64,000 nt of DNA from Schistocerca nitens (lineage: Eukaryota > Arthropoda > Insecta > Orthoptera > Acrididae): the NCBI RefSeq assembly GCF_023898315.1, contig NC_064614.1, positions 70,816,501-70,880,500 of the forward strand, written 5' to 3'. Shown here piece after piece: positions 21,981 to 33,840 of the stretch. Both the position numbers and the translations under genes were made by a program. Below the pieces are notes generated by a model. The model ran no database searches and was not told the DNA's origin. It worked only from the letters and a program-made list of their open reading frames with translations. Position 1 is the first letter of the stretch; every line of letters starts with the position of its first letter.

Positions 21981-22374
21981 TATCACCTTATGTGGTATCC
22001 CATCGATCAAGCCTCCTACAAGTCACTTCCTTCGTGGATAAGTTACATTTCCTAAAGATTCTTCGTTTGAATTCCTATGGTACAATATATGAGTGGCGGT
22101 GTAGGAGAGGGAGTGTGTTGGCCCTTTTCTGTGTTGGGCGATCGTAGAGCTTAAGTAAATTTTTCGCAACATACTAATAACTAATAGTATTACAATAATA
22201 ACATTTTGTGGGAGACTCACTCACACGTTATACTACAATAAGGTCTATGACAAGGCGAAGCAGCACTTCTCATAGTCCTGCTTAGGAACTGCAAGAAGTA
22301 CCAAATAAAATGATACACAATATTAATTAAATGTCACAGTATTTTCGTCATACATTTTGTTTCCTGTTTTACAG
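21981..22374. other. No recognisable feature
   Basis: Short AT-leaning interval between two repeats. Nothing identified. Confidence 0.4.
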
Positions 22375-22384
22375 GGCATGCAGT

Positions 22385-22593
22385 GTCGGCCCCCTGTAGC
22401 TGAGTGGTCAGCTACCGGTTGGATCGGAGTTTTTCTCCGCTCAGGGACTGGGTGTTGCGTTGTCCTAATGATCATAATCATTTTATCCCCATTGACGCGC
22501 AAGTCACCGAAGTAGCGCCAAATGGAAAGACTTGCACCTGGCGAACGGTGTATCCGATGGGAGGCCCTAGTCACACGACATTTACATTTACAC
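22385..22593 (+). mobile_element. tRNA-derived SINE with deleted B box
   Basis: The head begins with TAGCTGAGTGGTCAGC, a good A box. The expected B-box region is missing: the sequence passes from GCTACC straight to GGTTGGATCGGAG. The body has TTCTCCGCTCAGGGACTGGG and CGCAAGTCACCGAAGTAGCG, and the tail is CATTTACATTTA. Ten-base flanks GGCATGCAGT (22375-22384) and GGCATGCACT (22594-22603) are a target-site duplication with one mismatch. Confidence 0.88.
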
Positions 22594-22603
22594 GGCATGC
22601 ACT

Positions 22604-23000
22604 AACAGACGTAACACAAGACCACGCGCCGTCTCCTGTCTTCTTTTCTATTAAACGCAGTCATGAAAGAACCTCTGAACGTCATGAAATATTAGGAAGC
22701 CTTAAATCTAACCGTAAAAACGTGGACTCAAAACTGATGTCATTTAAGAAACATATCGTGGCTGTGGATCCTTTTGCCACTAAAGTGTTACAACACATAG
22801 TTCTAACGATTTAGATCAAAGCCACGATTTGATGTCAATGTGGTCATGTCGGGGATGTCATCGGTGGTCGGCTGAACCGCTTGAGCCAGTTAGGTAGCCA
22901 ATTAAGCGCTCAAAATTTTTGGCGTCAAAATTTGACTGAAATCCAGATAATTCAGAGAAACGTTATTTATTTCTGTTTACGGCGAAAGCTATTTTACCTC
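22604..23000. other. No recognisable feature
   Basis: Non-coding interval; nothing identified. Confidence 0.4.
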
Positions 23001-23138
23001 CAGAATAACAAAATGCAATGTGTGGCCAAAAGTGACGGGAAGCCAGGATAACAAAATACGCAAAATGAGTGGCCAAAAGTGACGGGAAGCCAGGATAACA
23101 AAATACGCAAAATGAGTAGCCAAAAGTTATGGGAAAGC
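23001..23138. repeat. Three-unit tandem repeat of about 43-48 bp
   Basis: Units start CAGGATAACAAAATACGC and end GGGAAGC. Units at 23044-23090 and 23091-23138 are nearly identical; the first (23001-23043) has a 4-bp deletion and a few changes. Confidence 0.93.
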
Positions 23139-23196
23139 AATACGCACGTGCAGTTAGATATGGATTTCCTTCGCAATTCTTCTTCAGAATCGAGGT

Positions 23197-24633
23197 CAAA
23201 CACATCAAAAAAATTTTGCATCACCTCTGTTCCCAGAGTTCCGGAATCTGTAGAGAAAACTGGAATAAAGATCAAAATAAACATCATTTCCGCCCTTTTC
23301 ATTACTCACGAAAACCACACATTGCGACACCTTCAGAAGTGGTGGTCCAGATTGCTGAAGGCACCGGTACCTCTAATAGCAAGTAGCACGTCCGCTTGCA
23401 TTCATGCATGCCTGTATTCGTCGTGGCATACTATCCATAAGTTCATCAAAGCATTGTTGGTCCAGATTGTCCCACTACTCAACGGTATTTCGGAGTAGAT
23501 CCCTCAGAGTGGTTGGTGGGTCACATCGTCCATAACAGCTCTTTTCAATCTAACTCAGGCATGTCCGATAGGTTTCATGTCTGAAGAACATGCTTGCCCC
23601 TCTAGTTGAGAGATGTCGTTATCCTGAAGGAATTCATTCACAAAATGTGCACGATGGGGACGCAAATTGTCGTCCACGGAGACGGATGCCTCGCCAACAT
23701 GCTGCCGATATGGTTGCGCTGTCGGTCGGAAGATGGCATTCGTGTATCATACAGCCGTTAGACGCCTTCCATGACCAAAAGCGGCGTACGTCGGCCCAAC
23801 ATAATGCCACCTCAAAACAGCAGGGAACCTCCATCTTGCTGCACTCGCTGGACAGTGTGTCTAAGGCGTTCAACCGCACCCGGTTGCCACCAAACACATT
23901 CCTACGATTGTCTGCTTGAAGGCATATGCGACATTCATCGGTGAAGAGAACGTGATGCCAAACCTGAACGGTCCATTCGGCATGTTGTTGGACCCATCTG
24001 TACCGCGGTGCATGGTGTCATGATTGCAAAGATGGACCTCGCCATGGACGTCGGAAGCGATGCTGCGCATCATGCAGACTATTGCGCACAGTCGTGACAC
24101 GACGTCCTGTGACTGCGCGAAAAGCGTTATTCAACGTGATGGCGTTGCTGTCAGGGTTCCTCCGAGCCATAATCTATAGTAAGTGGTCATCCACTGCAGT
24201 AGTAGCCCTTGTGCGGCCTGAGCAAGTCATGTCACCGACAGTTCCTGTCTCTCTGTATCTCCTCCATCATCGTACAACATCGCTTTGGTTCACTCCCAGA
24301 TGCCTGGACACTTCCCTTGTTGAGACCCCTTTATGGCACAAAGTAACAACGCGGAGGCGATCGAACAGCGGTACTGACCGTCTAGGCATGGTTGACCTAC
24401 AGACAACACGAGCCGTGTACCTTCTTCCAGGTGGAATGACTGGAACTGATCGGCTGTCAGACCACCATCCTCTAATAGGCGCTGCCCGTGCATGGTTGTT
24501 TACATCTTTGGACGGGTTTAGTGACATTTCTGAGCAGTCAAAGGGATTGAGTCCGTAATACAATATCCACAGTCAACGTCTATTTCGTGAGTTCTGGGAC
24601 CGGGGTGATGCGAAACTTTTTTTGATGTGTGTA
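23197..24633 (-). mobile_element. Tc1-like transposon (Tc1 family 2), both ends present
   Basis: Terminal inverted repeats of about 42 bp: the left end has ACACATCAAAAAAATTTTGC and the right end, inverted, ACACATCAAAAAAAGTTTCG, followed on each side by a matching CATCACC...CCCAGA segment. TA remains at the right border and has become CA at the left. Same family as 4612-5987. Confidence 0.9.
23370..24389 (-). pseudogene. Tc1-like transposase (MPRRS family), degenerate
   Basis: The ATG at 24389 opens MPRRSVPLFDRLRVVTL with the VSRHLGVNQSDVV helix-turn-helix, then a stop follows shortly. Later parts are scattered over frames, though the nucleotide sequence still aligns along its length with 4830-5831. 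A C-terminal DSMPRRIQACMNAS-like end is visible near 23410. Not functional. Confidence 0.78.
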
Positions 24634-26315
24634 TTCACATGAAGCAGTTTAATCTTTAGTTGGAAATGACATCATTATTTTCGGGACATCGCAATGTTAC
24701 CTTTCCAGGCAGGCAGGGACGGATTTTCATATGAATAATTACTCGTTTACGGTTTCAAATAGGCGATATATTTTGATCCGAATTTAAGACTTTAACGAAA
24801 ATCAGAGGATATTTCAGGATGTATTGCGAATGGTGCAAGTATGCTTGCCTTACTTGATCGGATAGAGCGGGGAGGATATTCATGAAGTCCCAGCATCGTT
24901 GCCATTCAGTAGAAGAGATGTTTCACAACAGCGAATATGAGTAAATAATCATATATCTTAAGGTATGCATTTAAGGCCTCACAGTTTCTGGACTTTTTTT
25001 TTGTCGATATGTCTTCCTCCAGAAATATAGAAATTAAAGAGCTTATAGCAGGAGAGATGAGTTTAGCTGTATCAGGGACTGAACATGTGGCCATAGCTTG
25101 TGAGTGTGTGGGTTTTATTTTGTCAAGTTGCGCAATGAATTGATCCAACAAATACCCTTTGGCTCCTGCAAGAAACAATTTCCCCCTCACACTACTACAG
25201 ACGTCAGACAGACGCTCCTAATGTACCAACCAGAACTGCTTGAAAAACATTCAGCAACAATTATCTTCTGGAGTCGTCCGATGTAAGGAAAAGACTCAAA
25301 AATATTCTATATATTCTTACATAACTAGTGGGATACTTGGGTATGGGAGTATTGCTAGTTAGTGTAAGAAAAACATTAAACGAACGAAAAATATAATTTA
25401 TTTCAAAAAATTCTGAGAAATCAAGTGAAAGGTTTTCTTACAAAATAATAATAAATTTCCGGGTTCTTTTGGGAACAGTACATTGCCTCTTATGGGTAGG
25501 AATGATATTATTTTACGAAATATGGAAAGGTTCTTTTCTCCCCTTTCTTTAAGAATGTTATTTACTTGGCAGTATGGCTGAGAGCCGCGCCTACACAACT
25601 TGAATAACTTTTCTAGGTACAGTCAAGGATGTCGCATGAGAAATGTAGTGGAGTGTACTGTCAGACAGGACAGATGGGGCTCGCATACGCTGTAGCGCAC
25701 AATACTGTGAGTTGTGACGACTGCTGCCTGTGTTGCTCGCTGCTGACAAATAACCCAACTACCTCTTTCTGTCTGGATTTACCTTCAAACTCTTCCCACA
25801 CCTTGATGAAGTCAAGGACTCCTATCAGCCCCTAGACTAACTATTGGTGTGGTACATCGGTCAGATAACCAGTCCGCCGTGATGCCACTCAATACTCGCT
25901 CACAGGCCTTTAACTAGTACTCTGTCTGTGTTCACACTGCACAATAAGTGTGGTGGCCAGCACAGTGAACAACGCTTAATTGCGAGCGACTCAGTATAGA
26001 GTATCACTCCGATTCGCTAACGACAGAGGTGCTCTCCCAGTGAAGTACTGAGGAGAGACTTTGTTCCTCACTCTTTGCGTACACGTACGAGCGCACTCGC
26101 TCCCGTTACGTTTTCCCGCTCCAAGAACGACAACGGAACGGCGCCTTTTTCTGGAAAAGTTGCAAGGATATATCATTTCGTGCCTTCCCTCACTCCTCTG
26201 GCTGTTTGCGTCAGAAATAGTCCGCCAATCAGACTTTTTTTCTTGTTTTGGTCCATATTAGCACCTCGGAAAGCTGCCCACCCTACATTCTTGGTGAGAA
26301 CAGTACTGGCCCATG
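24634..26315. other. No recognisable feature
   Basis: AT-rich to 25600, then more balanced. Short open frames on both strands look random. 25640-26280 might be a decayed LTR or transposon piece, but I could not find paired ends. Confidence 0.4.
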
Positions 26316-27192
26316 TCTACATCTACATCTACATCTACATCTACATGATTACTCTGCAATTCACGTTTAAGTGCTTGGCAGAGGTTTCATCGAACCACAA
26401 TCATACTATCTCTCTACCATTCCACTCCCGAACAGCGCGCGGGAAAAACGAACACCTAAACCTTTCTGTTCGAGCTCTGATTTCTCATATTTTCTTTTGA
26501 TGATCATTCCTACCTATGTAGGTTGGGCTCAACAAAATATTTTCGCATTCGGAAGAGAATGTTGGTGACTGAAATTTTGTAAATAGATCTCGCCGCGACG
26601 AAAAACGTCTTTGCTTTAATGACTTCCATCCCAACTCGCGTATCATACCTGCCACACTTTCTCCCCTATTACGTGATAATACAAAACGAGCTGCCCTTTT
26701 TTGCACCCTTTAGATGTCCTCCGTCAATCCCACCTGGTAAGGATCCCACACCGCGCAGCAATATTCTAACAGAGGACGAACGAGTGTAGTGTAAGCTGTC
26801 TCTTTAGTGGACTTGTTGCGTCTTCTAAGTGTCCTGCCAATGAAACGCAACCTTTGGCTCGCCTTCCCCACAATATTATCTATGTGGTCTTTCCAATTGA
26901 ATTTGGTCGTAATTTTAACACCCAGGTACTTAGTTGAATTGACAGCCTTGCGAAATGTACTATTTATCGAGCAATAGAATTCCAACGGATTTCTTTTGGA
27001 ACTCATGTGGATCACCTCACACATTTCGTTACTTAGCGTCAACTGCCACCTGCCACACCATACAACAATCTTTTCTAAATCGCTTTGCAACTGATACTGG
27101 TCTTTGGATGACCTTACTAGACGGTAAATTACAGCATCATCTGCGAAAAACCTAAGAGAACTGCTCAGATTGTCAGCCAGGTCATTTATATA
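26316..27192 (-). pseudogene. CR1/L2-like LINE, 3' half of a split copy
   Basis: Minus-strand LINE ending in a (CTACAT)n tail at 26316-26346. It encodes the last part of the RT and the C-terminal domain: KIVVWCGRWQLTLSN, STKYLGVKITTKFNWKD, LVRPLLEYCCAVWDPYQ and GLTEDI, with a stop at 26710-26712 and further changes downstream. The sequence at its upstream (right) edge encodes YINDL and stops exactly at the TA border of a mariner element. The other half of the same copy lies at 35752-36011. Confidence 0.9.
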
Positions 27193-27706
27193 CGAGGGCT
27201 GACCAGAAAGTAAGTTACGATTGATCGCGAAATGAAAATCACAGTGAAAATCAGAAAAGTTTAATTTGTAACACTTAGCTACACCTTTCAGCTACTTCTC
27301 TACGTAGTCGCCGTTCTGATTCAGATATTCGTCGTAGCTTTGTACCAACTTTCCAATACCATAATCATAGAAGGCAGCCGCCAGTGCTTTCCGCCAATTC
27401 TCTACGCTGGCCTAAAGCTCGTTGTCTGTGCCAAAATGTTGTCTTCACAGTCAGCGGTTCGTTTGAGCAGAGATGAAACTCAGTGGGAGACAATTACGGG
27501 CTGTATTGTGGGTAACCAAACATTTCCAATTGAAACGATGCAGGAACATCTTCATTGCCCCTGCAGAATGAGGCTGAGAATTGTCTTGAAGAAGAAACCG
27601 CACGACAGTTATGTAATGTTGGTTGCATAGCTTCAGGGGAAAATTCTCACCAGACCCTCGTACTTGTAGGGAGACACTATTTTCTATAACATCTTTACGC
27701 CCTCAC
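27193..27706 (-). pseudogene. Mariner transposon, 3' part with transposase C-terminus
   Basis: The left terminal repeat starts CGAGGGCTGACCAGAAAG at 27193. On the minus strand the transposase C-terminus ends at a TAG (27292-27294) after SYDEYLNQNGDYVEK, preceded by AAFYDYGIGKL, which is typical of mariner. Near 27640 an LQDN-type block with an Asp is recognisable. Several stops are present. The sequence runs straight into the left LTR of the LTR retrotransposon. The rest of the element, with the matching inverted end, is at 35600-35751. Confidence 0.88.
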
Positions 27707-29459
27707 TGTAACAACAACGACGCTGTACTATTCTACATATAAGTAAATTTTTTTCCATCTGATTTTTCGGTAAACTAGTGTAATTGATGTTCAGATTTCA
27801 TTTCTTTTTTTTTTCATGTCATTGTGTTAAGAAAACTGTAAACAAGTTTCAATGTGAAGATTAATGTTTATGTCAAATGTCAAGCAATATTGTAACAGAA
27901 TTGAAATGTAAGAAATGTAAACTGTTGTAAGATGTTTAAAATTGTAATTGTGCGTCTGGTCCATACGTAGGCAATGCGTTAGGATATGTAGAATGCAAAA
28001 CCTCGGGTGAATACCCTGTCTGTAAGGGAGCGGTAAAAGGTGAATGGCAGGCTAGCGCGGGAAAATGCACGAGAGCGCTCCACGGCACAACGGGCTCAGC
28101 AGTAGTAGTTGGAGTTTGGCATTGGTCTGAGCAACACCTTCTGGAGCGAGGAGGCTCTCCTGGAAGACCTAGCTTCACTGAGCCTCGGGTATGCCGTTCC
28201 AACGCCCACACAGCATGGCAAAAGTCCATAGGCACTAAATGGAAAAGTATTGCCACGCTACGAAGAATTAAAGTGCCGATACGTCAAGAGCCATAGCTGT
28301 GGTTGTATGTGTGTTCTGTGCCTCGCCATCTCGCCGCCCGCCAACCGCCGCATCGATACAAGCAGGTTGAAACTTTTAGTACTGTATTCGTAGGGACCAT
28401 AGGGTGAACTGTTCAATTATAACCTAAATTTTACCAGAACTTTCCCATCATTTAATTATCCTCACAACTAACATAGACAGGGTCCTTTCCAAATGTTGTG
28501 CAATCCGAGTGTACCGAAACGAAAAATTAAATTTTGTGTTAATAATAATTACTTGCAGACCTAGCTATGTTAGAATTGTGTTTAAAGAACTGTTTTGTTA
28601 ATGAACCAGAAAATGAATAACGAAGGTCTAACAAAGTTGAAAGATAACTTTATTATTGATATAGGTATGACGTTCAATTATTTCGAGACAGATATAAAGG
28701 TATTTAAATGAGCAGTAAATAAGATAAAAAGAACAGTAACCTGTATACTGGAAATCTTGAGCGCATAATAAATTCAGTAATCAATTTTTTTTAATACAGT
28801 GATCATAACAGTCTCAGGGTCGCCCCCTTTTTTTTTAGTCATTTGAATTCTGAAGTGTTCCACATTGGTTTGACCAGCAAAAGTTAAAGTCAATATAAAA
28901 GTCAAAATTTATCAGTGTTTTATCTTTATCGAAATTGGCATTTTATGTGTGGCACGAAAGTGATATTTCTAGGGTAACCTATGCCCAATTTTAATCAGAT
29001 TAATAGACAGTATAAAGTTTTGTAGTATACATTGTAGTGTAGTGTTATGTATTCATGATTTTTCCATATCAGTACAGAACGTGAAACTATCAGTTCAATA
29101 GATTTTTTGGTTCTAAAATTCTACTATATTTTGCTGTGTTACTACGTGTTGTTTTGCATGAATATACACCAACTTGTACAGGGAAGAAACTCAGTTAATG
29201 CCTAATTAGGCTGGTGACCGTATTGTTATTAAACTGGTAGCATCTTCAGTGTTGCTTTTGGTCCATCCTGACGTGTAGCTGCATTTCGGACTTGCTTGAC
29301 GGATCATTGTTATTACAGAGTGGGTGTAAGTCTGATTGGCCACCATTCAGGTACACGCGGTCGATATCTATACGAAAATCCCTTATCATAAGGTGAAGCC
29401 CGCTCACTTACCATAGTACAGGCTTTAACGAGTATTGTGTACCCCACGCGCACGTTACA
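27707..29459 (+). repeat. Left LTR of a gypsy-type retrotransposon
   Basis: A 1,753-bp LTR bounded by TGTAAC and GTTACA. The partner at 33841-35599 is the same along its length; over 28949-29289 I counted 15 mismatches in 341 bp, about 4%. That level points to an old insertion. A promoter and polyadenylation site must lie inside but are not obvious. Confidence 0.92.
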
Positions 29460-29460
29460 A

Positions 29461-29481
29461 GTGGCTCCCGGTGACAGGACA
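29461..29481 (+). promoter_or_regulatory. Putative primer binding site
   Basis: Directly after the LTR end comes AGTGGCTCCCGGTGACAGG. TGGC...CCGTGACAGG-type sequence at this place is common in insect gypsy elements as a tRNA-complementary primer site. The matching tRNA was not checked. Confidence 0.55.
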
Positions 29482-29615
29482 TCCAGTTGTTGTCGGTCAC
29501 AAATTAACGTGAATACCGAACAGTGGATGTTCAGTGGCACGAATTGCAATATTATTCAGTAAAGTAAATACCAGTGAACGTCAAGTACGGTAGTGAGGTG
29601 TAATTTGCGTTCGGT

Positions 29616-31290
29616 ATGGACAAGAACGTAATCACAGTAGATGTGCCGAGCGTAATGGAAGATGCGGCTGGCAATGACAGTAGTTTACGCGGTCAGATAA
29701 CAGATGGCATTAGCGGTAGACAATTGGCGTACATACAATAGCACGAACATGTTAACGAACAGATTGAAATGTCGAGAGTGCCTAGAACATAGCAAGGAAT
29801 AAAACAGGAAATAGAGGATGACTTTGTAGATGATAGTGGATATGTGAACGAATCCACTGACATTTTTGATTCACCACAGATAAAGAAAGAACCGAAAGAA
29901 AATTTTGAAGTAGGATCGGAACGCACCGATTCCGTAGAACAAGACAGTATGAAAATTTTAAGCATGAACGACTTATTCGAACGATTAACCAAACAAATTA
30001 CAGGACAGAGTGATCAGCTTCAAAGGCAAGTCAATAATCAGGTTAGTCAGCTCTAAACACACGTTGATGAGCAGCTTAAAACGCAAAGTAATCAGCTCAG
30101 AACATAGAATGATCAGCTTAAAACACACATTGACGAGCAGCTCAAAACACAAGTTGGTCAGCTTAAAGCACAGGTCGAAGAACAAGGAATTAAAATTAGT
30201 AAGCAAATAGAACAGGTAGAACAAAAAGTGGGTAATTTAAGTTCTGAAATAAATTCTATGAAGTCTGAAATTGACACAATTAATAAAAATATGAATACTA
30301 TGCAGGGGGAAATTGACGACATTAACAGTAGGTTTGATGTTGAAATTCTCAACATCCAAGAGAAAGTGGAGCCTCTAGTTGAAACAAAAGTAGACGAAAA
30401 AGTATTCGGTCTTAAAACTGAGATCGTAAACGAATGTCAACATGGAATCTAACAGTTGAATAAGACAGTTTCAGATACAGAAAGAAATTTAGGCCAAAAG
30501 TTACTGGGTGTGTACAAAAGTGTGAACAAAATACATAGAAAATTCAAGGCAAAATTTTCGATCTCGAGAGTAAAATCAAAGATAGGCCTGGTGTTGTCTG
30601 TAATGGCACGCCACTTACGAAGCTGTTGGAAGGTGAGAAGCGCTTCGATCCCACTAAAAAACATAACGGATGGCATCCGTTGGATTTCATCAAAAATTGC
30701 GAAAGAATGTTTCCTAAACACTTATCTGGTCAGGAGAAGATAAACGTAGTAATTAGCGCCTTAGCAGGTGATGCTAAGCGCTTGGGAATTAACTTGAATA
30801 CCGAACTAATGACGTTCGAAGAGTTTAAACAAAAGTTTACGGAAGAATACTGGTCCGAATAAAAACAGGATCATTTGTTGCGCGAGGTTATCATGGCGAA
30901 ACTTTATGATAACAGGGGCAGGAATTCTTTGAAAGATTTCTGCGAATATTGGTACCGAAAGTTGACACACTTAAGAGGGAGAAGATTCGATTCTGAAATC
31001 GTATGGGAGCTATATAAAAAGCTTCCAGAAGATTCGAAGAGATATGTGGGAAGCAATCATCGCAGCTTCCAAGCGTTTCTCGAAAGGGTCGAAGACGAAG
31101 ACCATTGGCGCGAAAGTCGTGCCAATTATCAGAATTTTAGTAACAGGAATAATCGCAATAATGACGAGAGGAATGACGGCGATGATTTTCGCGTCAACAT
31201 GATACAGAGAGGTAGAGATAGAGGAAGAGGGGGTTATCCAGGTCGCGGTAGAGGGTACACTGGGCAAAATAATAACGATGCGGGAATCTG
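29616..31290 (+). pseudogene. Gag polyprotein of the gypsy-type element, broken
   Basis: From an ATG at 29616 one frame carries an acidic N-terminus and a long coiled-coil region rich in Gln and Lys (30000-30400), interrupted by at least five stops. A frameshift near 30555 leads to the capsid-like part at 30626-30862 (HNGWHPLDFIKNCERMF, FKQKFTEEYWSE, then a stop) and, in the same frame, 30875-31291 with DFCEYWYRKLTHL. The tail RGRDRGRGGYPGRGRGY is an Arg-Gly nucleocapsid-type RNA-binding region instead of a zinc knuckle. Gag normally packages the element RNA in cytoplasmic particles. Confidence 0.8.
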
Positions 31291-31377
31291 ATTCCCGCGA
31301 ACGTTGCGGGCCAAACGGAAGCGGACAGAACATACCGGCCCCGATTTAAGAAACATTACCGGACTGACAGTGAAGTT

Positions 31378-32434
31378 ATGAGACAGCTTAGGGACAGGCG
31401 TGGAACGACGCAGCGTGTTGTGGTGAAGCAAGCGTCAGGTGCGTGTGCAGATGACTCATCTTCGCTGCGCACTGCGCTACATGTTAACAGGCGAGTGGAG
31501 CATCAGAGGGCAACGGCCCAGCCTAGCAGATCAGCTGTTCAGAGAGAAGCCGCTAGCAAGGCGGCAGAATTAGGCACGAACATTGCCGTAAGAACTGACG
31601 AATAAATTACAAGTGGTAATTCCGTGGCGAAGGAAATAGTGGATGGAACAGTGGATACACAGAGAGGTGCAGTTAGCAGTGTTAGCAATGAAGTAAATGG
31701 CGACAGTGAATTAGCAGAAGTAACTGATTGGCGTGTGCAGATCGACGATCTGTACAAGGGCCTCAAGCAATGTGAGTGGGAGGATTTTAAGAAGGAATAT
31801 GAGGCAAGGAGGTTAATTAGTGAAAAAGGAAATAGTAGGGACGTCGATAAGGTGACATGGCCCGAATTTGAGGAGGAGGAAGTAAATTGGCGCCGCGAAA
31901 AGTACGCGTGCTGCCGATAGGACGATGGTTAAGGATAGAAAGGAATTGGAGGATGAAATCCTAAGCATTGACGAGGAAGTAACTTCTGTTAACGATCCGC
32001 CAACAGTACAAGCTGCTACCGAAAGGCACCGTGAGGAAGCGGCAGGTAATTACCTAAGAGTAACTGAAGTCCACGAGGATTACACTAAATATGAAGTAAC
32101 AGTGGATGTGAGTAAAGCTGATAATGAGCTCGTTTTGCCTAAAGAGAATATTGAGTTAAAATCAAAGCCTGATGAAAATGCAGAGGAAGAACTTAGTGCC
32201 TGTCTCAGAAAAGCTTTTATGTTAGAACCTGAAAGCGATCCAGAATGGTCGGATTCTGACGATCGTTCAGGTGCAAGTATTTCGGTACTAGTGAAAGCAA
32301 TGGGAATACAGCTAATTGCGATATTGTACCTACTTATGACGAAGTTTCAAAACAAAACCCAGATGTTGAGACTGAACACAGAAAAAAGGAGTCACTGGAC
32401 GACTCTGTGTCTATTTTGTAAAGAGTTCAAGTAA
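31378..32434 (+). pseudogene. Unrecognised acidic coding remnant inside the LTR element
   Basis: Three successive open pieces (31378-31605, 31624-31920, 31925-32434) are rich in Glu, Asp and Lys. I see no protease DTG/DSG motif and no RT motif. By position they lie between gag and pol, so they may be a gag-pol spacer or a lineage-specific ORF. I do not recognise a function. Confidence 0.4.
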
Positions 32435-32589
32435 GCAAAACCTTGAACTCCAGAAACCTAGAAAGCCACCAGATGTAAATGGATCACGGGTCAGGAACGT
32501 ATCTTGGGACAATGTCACAGTCGACCAAGGTGTGTTGTGGAAAAAAACAGGAAGGAGCATGATTTAGAGCCTGAGGCAGATTTATATTG

Positions 32590-33027
32590 GACTTTGACAA
32601 TGTCATGAACACCTTACATCATGAAACTACTGGGTTCCCACCAGAAGAAATTTTGTTAGGCAGCAGAAGTAAAAGTTTGAGAAAAAACTAGAGTTTCCAT
32701 CTCGTACAAGCTTGGGATTGAGTCAAAAGAAAGAATTAGTCAGAAAAAAGGGCAATGCAAAAATCTGACTCTAGGTCTAAAAGACATGATAAAAACCTGA
32801 AAGTTTCAAAATTTAAAATTTGTGATTATGTTCTTTTAAAAACCCACGAAAAAACTAGTGAACTGAACCATGAAATTTCCAAATGTAAATATATTTATAA
32901 TGGTCCGTATATAATACAGATCATTCCACACGATAATGCTTACTACCTGATCTACCCTAAATCCAAGAAACCTTTAGGTGTAAGAAACGTTGTGGACCTG
33001 AAACTGTATATTCCTAGGAGTGAGTGA
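32590..33027 (+). pseudogene. Integrase C-terminal fragment (GPY/F module)
   Basis: The frame at 32600-32690 reads HHETTGFPPEEILLG, the usual end of the integrase core. From 32755 follows a basic stretch and then KICDYVLL, KCKYIYNGPYIIQII and VRNVVDLKLYIP, which form the GPY/F domain typical of gypsy-group integrases. Nothing of protease, reverse transcriptase, RNase H or the DDE core is found between gag and this piece, so about 3 kb of pol is missing. Confidence 0.8.
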
Positions 33028-33840
33028 CCTAAGTACACTCAGAAAGCAATCTGCAGTAAATGTGCTGTATCTTACGATGAAACTATTTTATTCTAAATGT
33101 ACCAATCTTTGTAAATGTATGTATACTAATGTCAGTGTGCTAATGTACTTATGTAAGTTTCAGATTACCAAATGTACTATAAAGGTGTATGGGAAACAGG
33201 GCTGAAAAGAAAAAGCAAGTGCTGCAAGCCAGATAAAAGATGGGACTGCCAAAAATCAAAGTGGGCAGTACGTGAGTCATTATGTAAAGGACTGCCAAAC
33301 ACCAAAGAGGGCAGATAAATAGTCAAAGGAGAATTGTAAGTGTGGTACAGGTGATGTGGTAAAATGGTGCGAAATGGACTGCCCAAATCTGAATAATAGG
33401 CAGCAAATATATGAAGTGATTTTTCTAAATAGTATTTTGTGTTTATTAGTAAATACGGAAATGGACTGCCATCCAAGCAAGCACCACGAAATTGTTTTAT
33501 AGTGTATATAGGAAATTGTATATGCTTTGTAGTTAAGTGTTTGTGTTCCAGATTTTGATTTTATTTCTCTGAGAAATTTAATAACGATAAGTAATTTACT
33601 ATTTAAATAATGTTCTGATATGAGGTTGGACTGTGCCAAAGGCACTTAAGTAAATGATAATTAAACGTTCTAGATATATTAAAAAGTATAGACCTCTATA
33701 ATTTGAGTGAAAGGAAGTTTAGTGATACAAAATTTTATGATGGCACATTCACACAAAGATTCAGAACCACTGTATAAATATAAAGTTCAGTGTTCCCATA
33801 AAATTTGCACTTAGTGAAATTTAGTGGAAACAGGGGCATG
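33028..33840 (+). other. 3' internal region of the LTR element with polypurine tract
   Basis: Non-coding sequence between the integrase end and the right LTR. It holds short repeated GGACTGCCAAA-like motifs (33242, 33291, 33369, 33463). The purine-rich AGGGGCATGG just before 33841 may be the polypurine tract. No env-like frame is seen. Confidence 0.55.

Noticed and set aside
31378..32434. Host gene encoding an acidic protein
   Set aside because: It lies between the LTRs and between gag and integrase remnants, so it belongs to the retrotransposon or is spacer.
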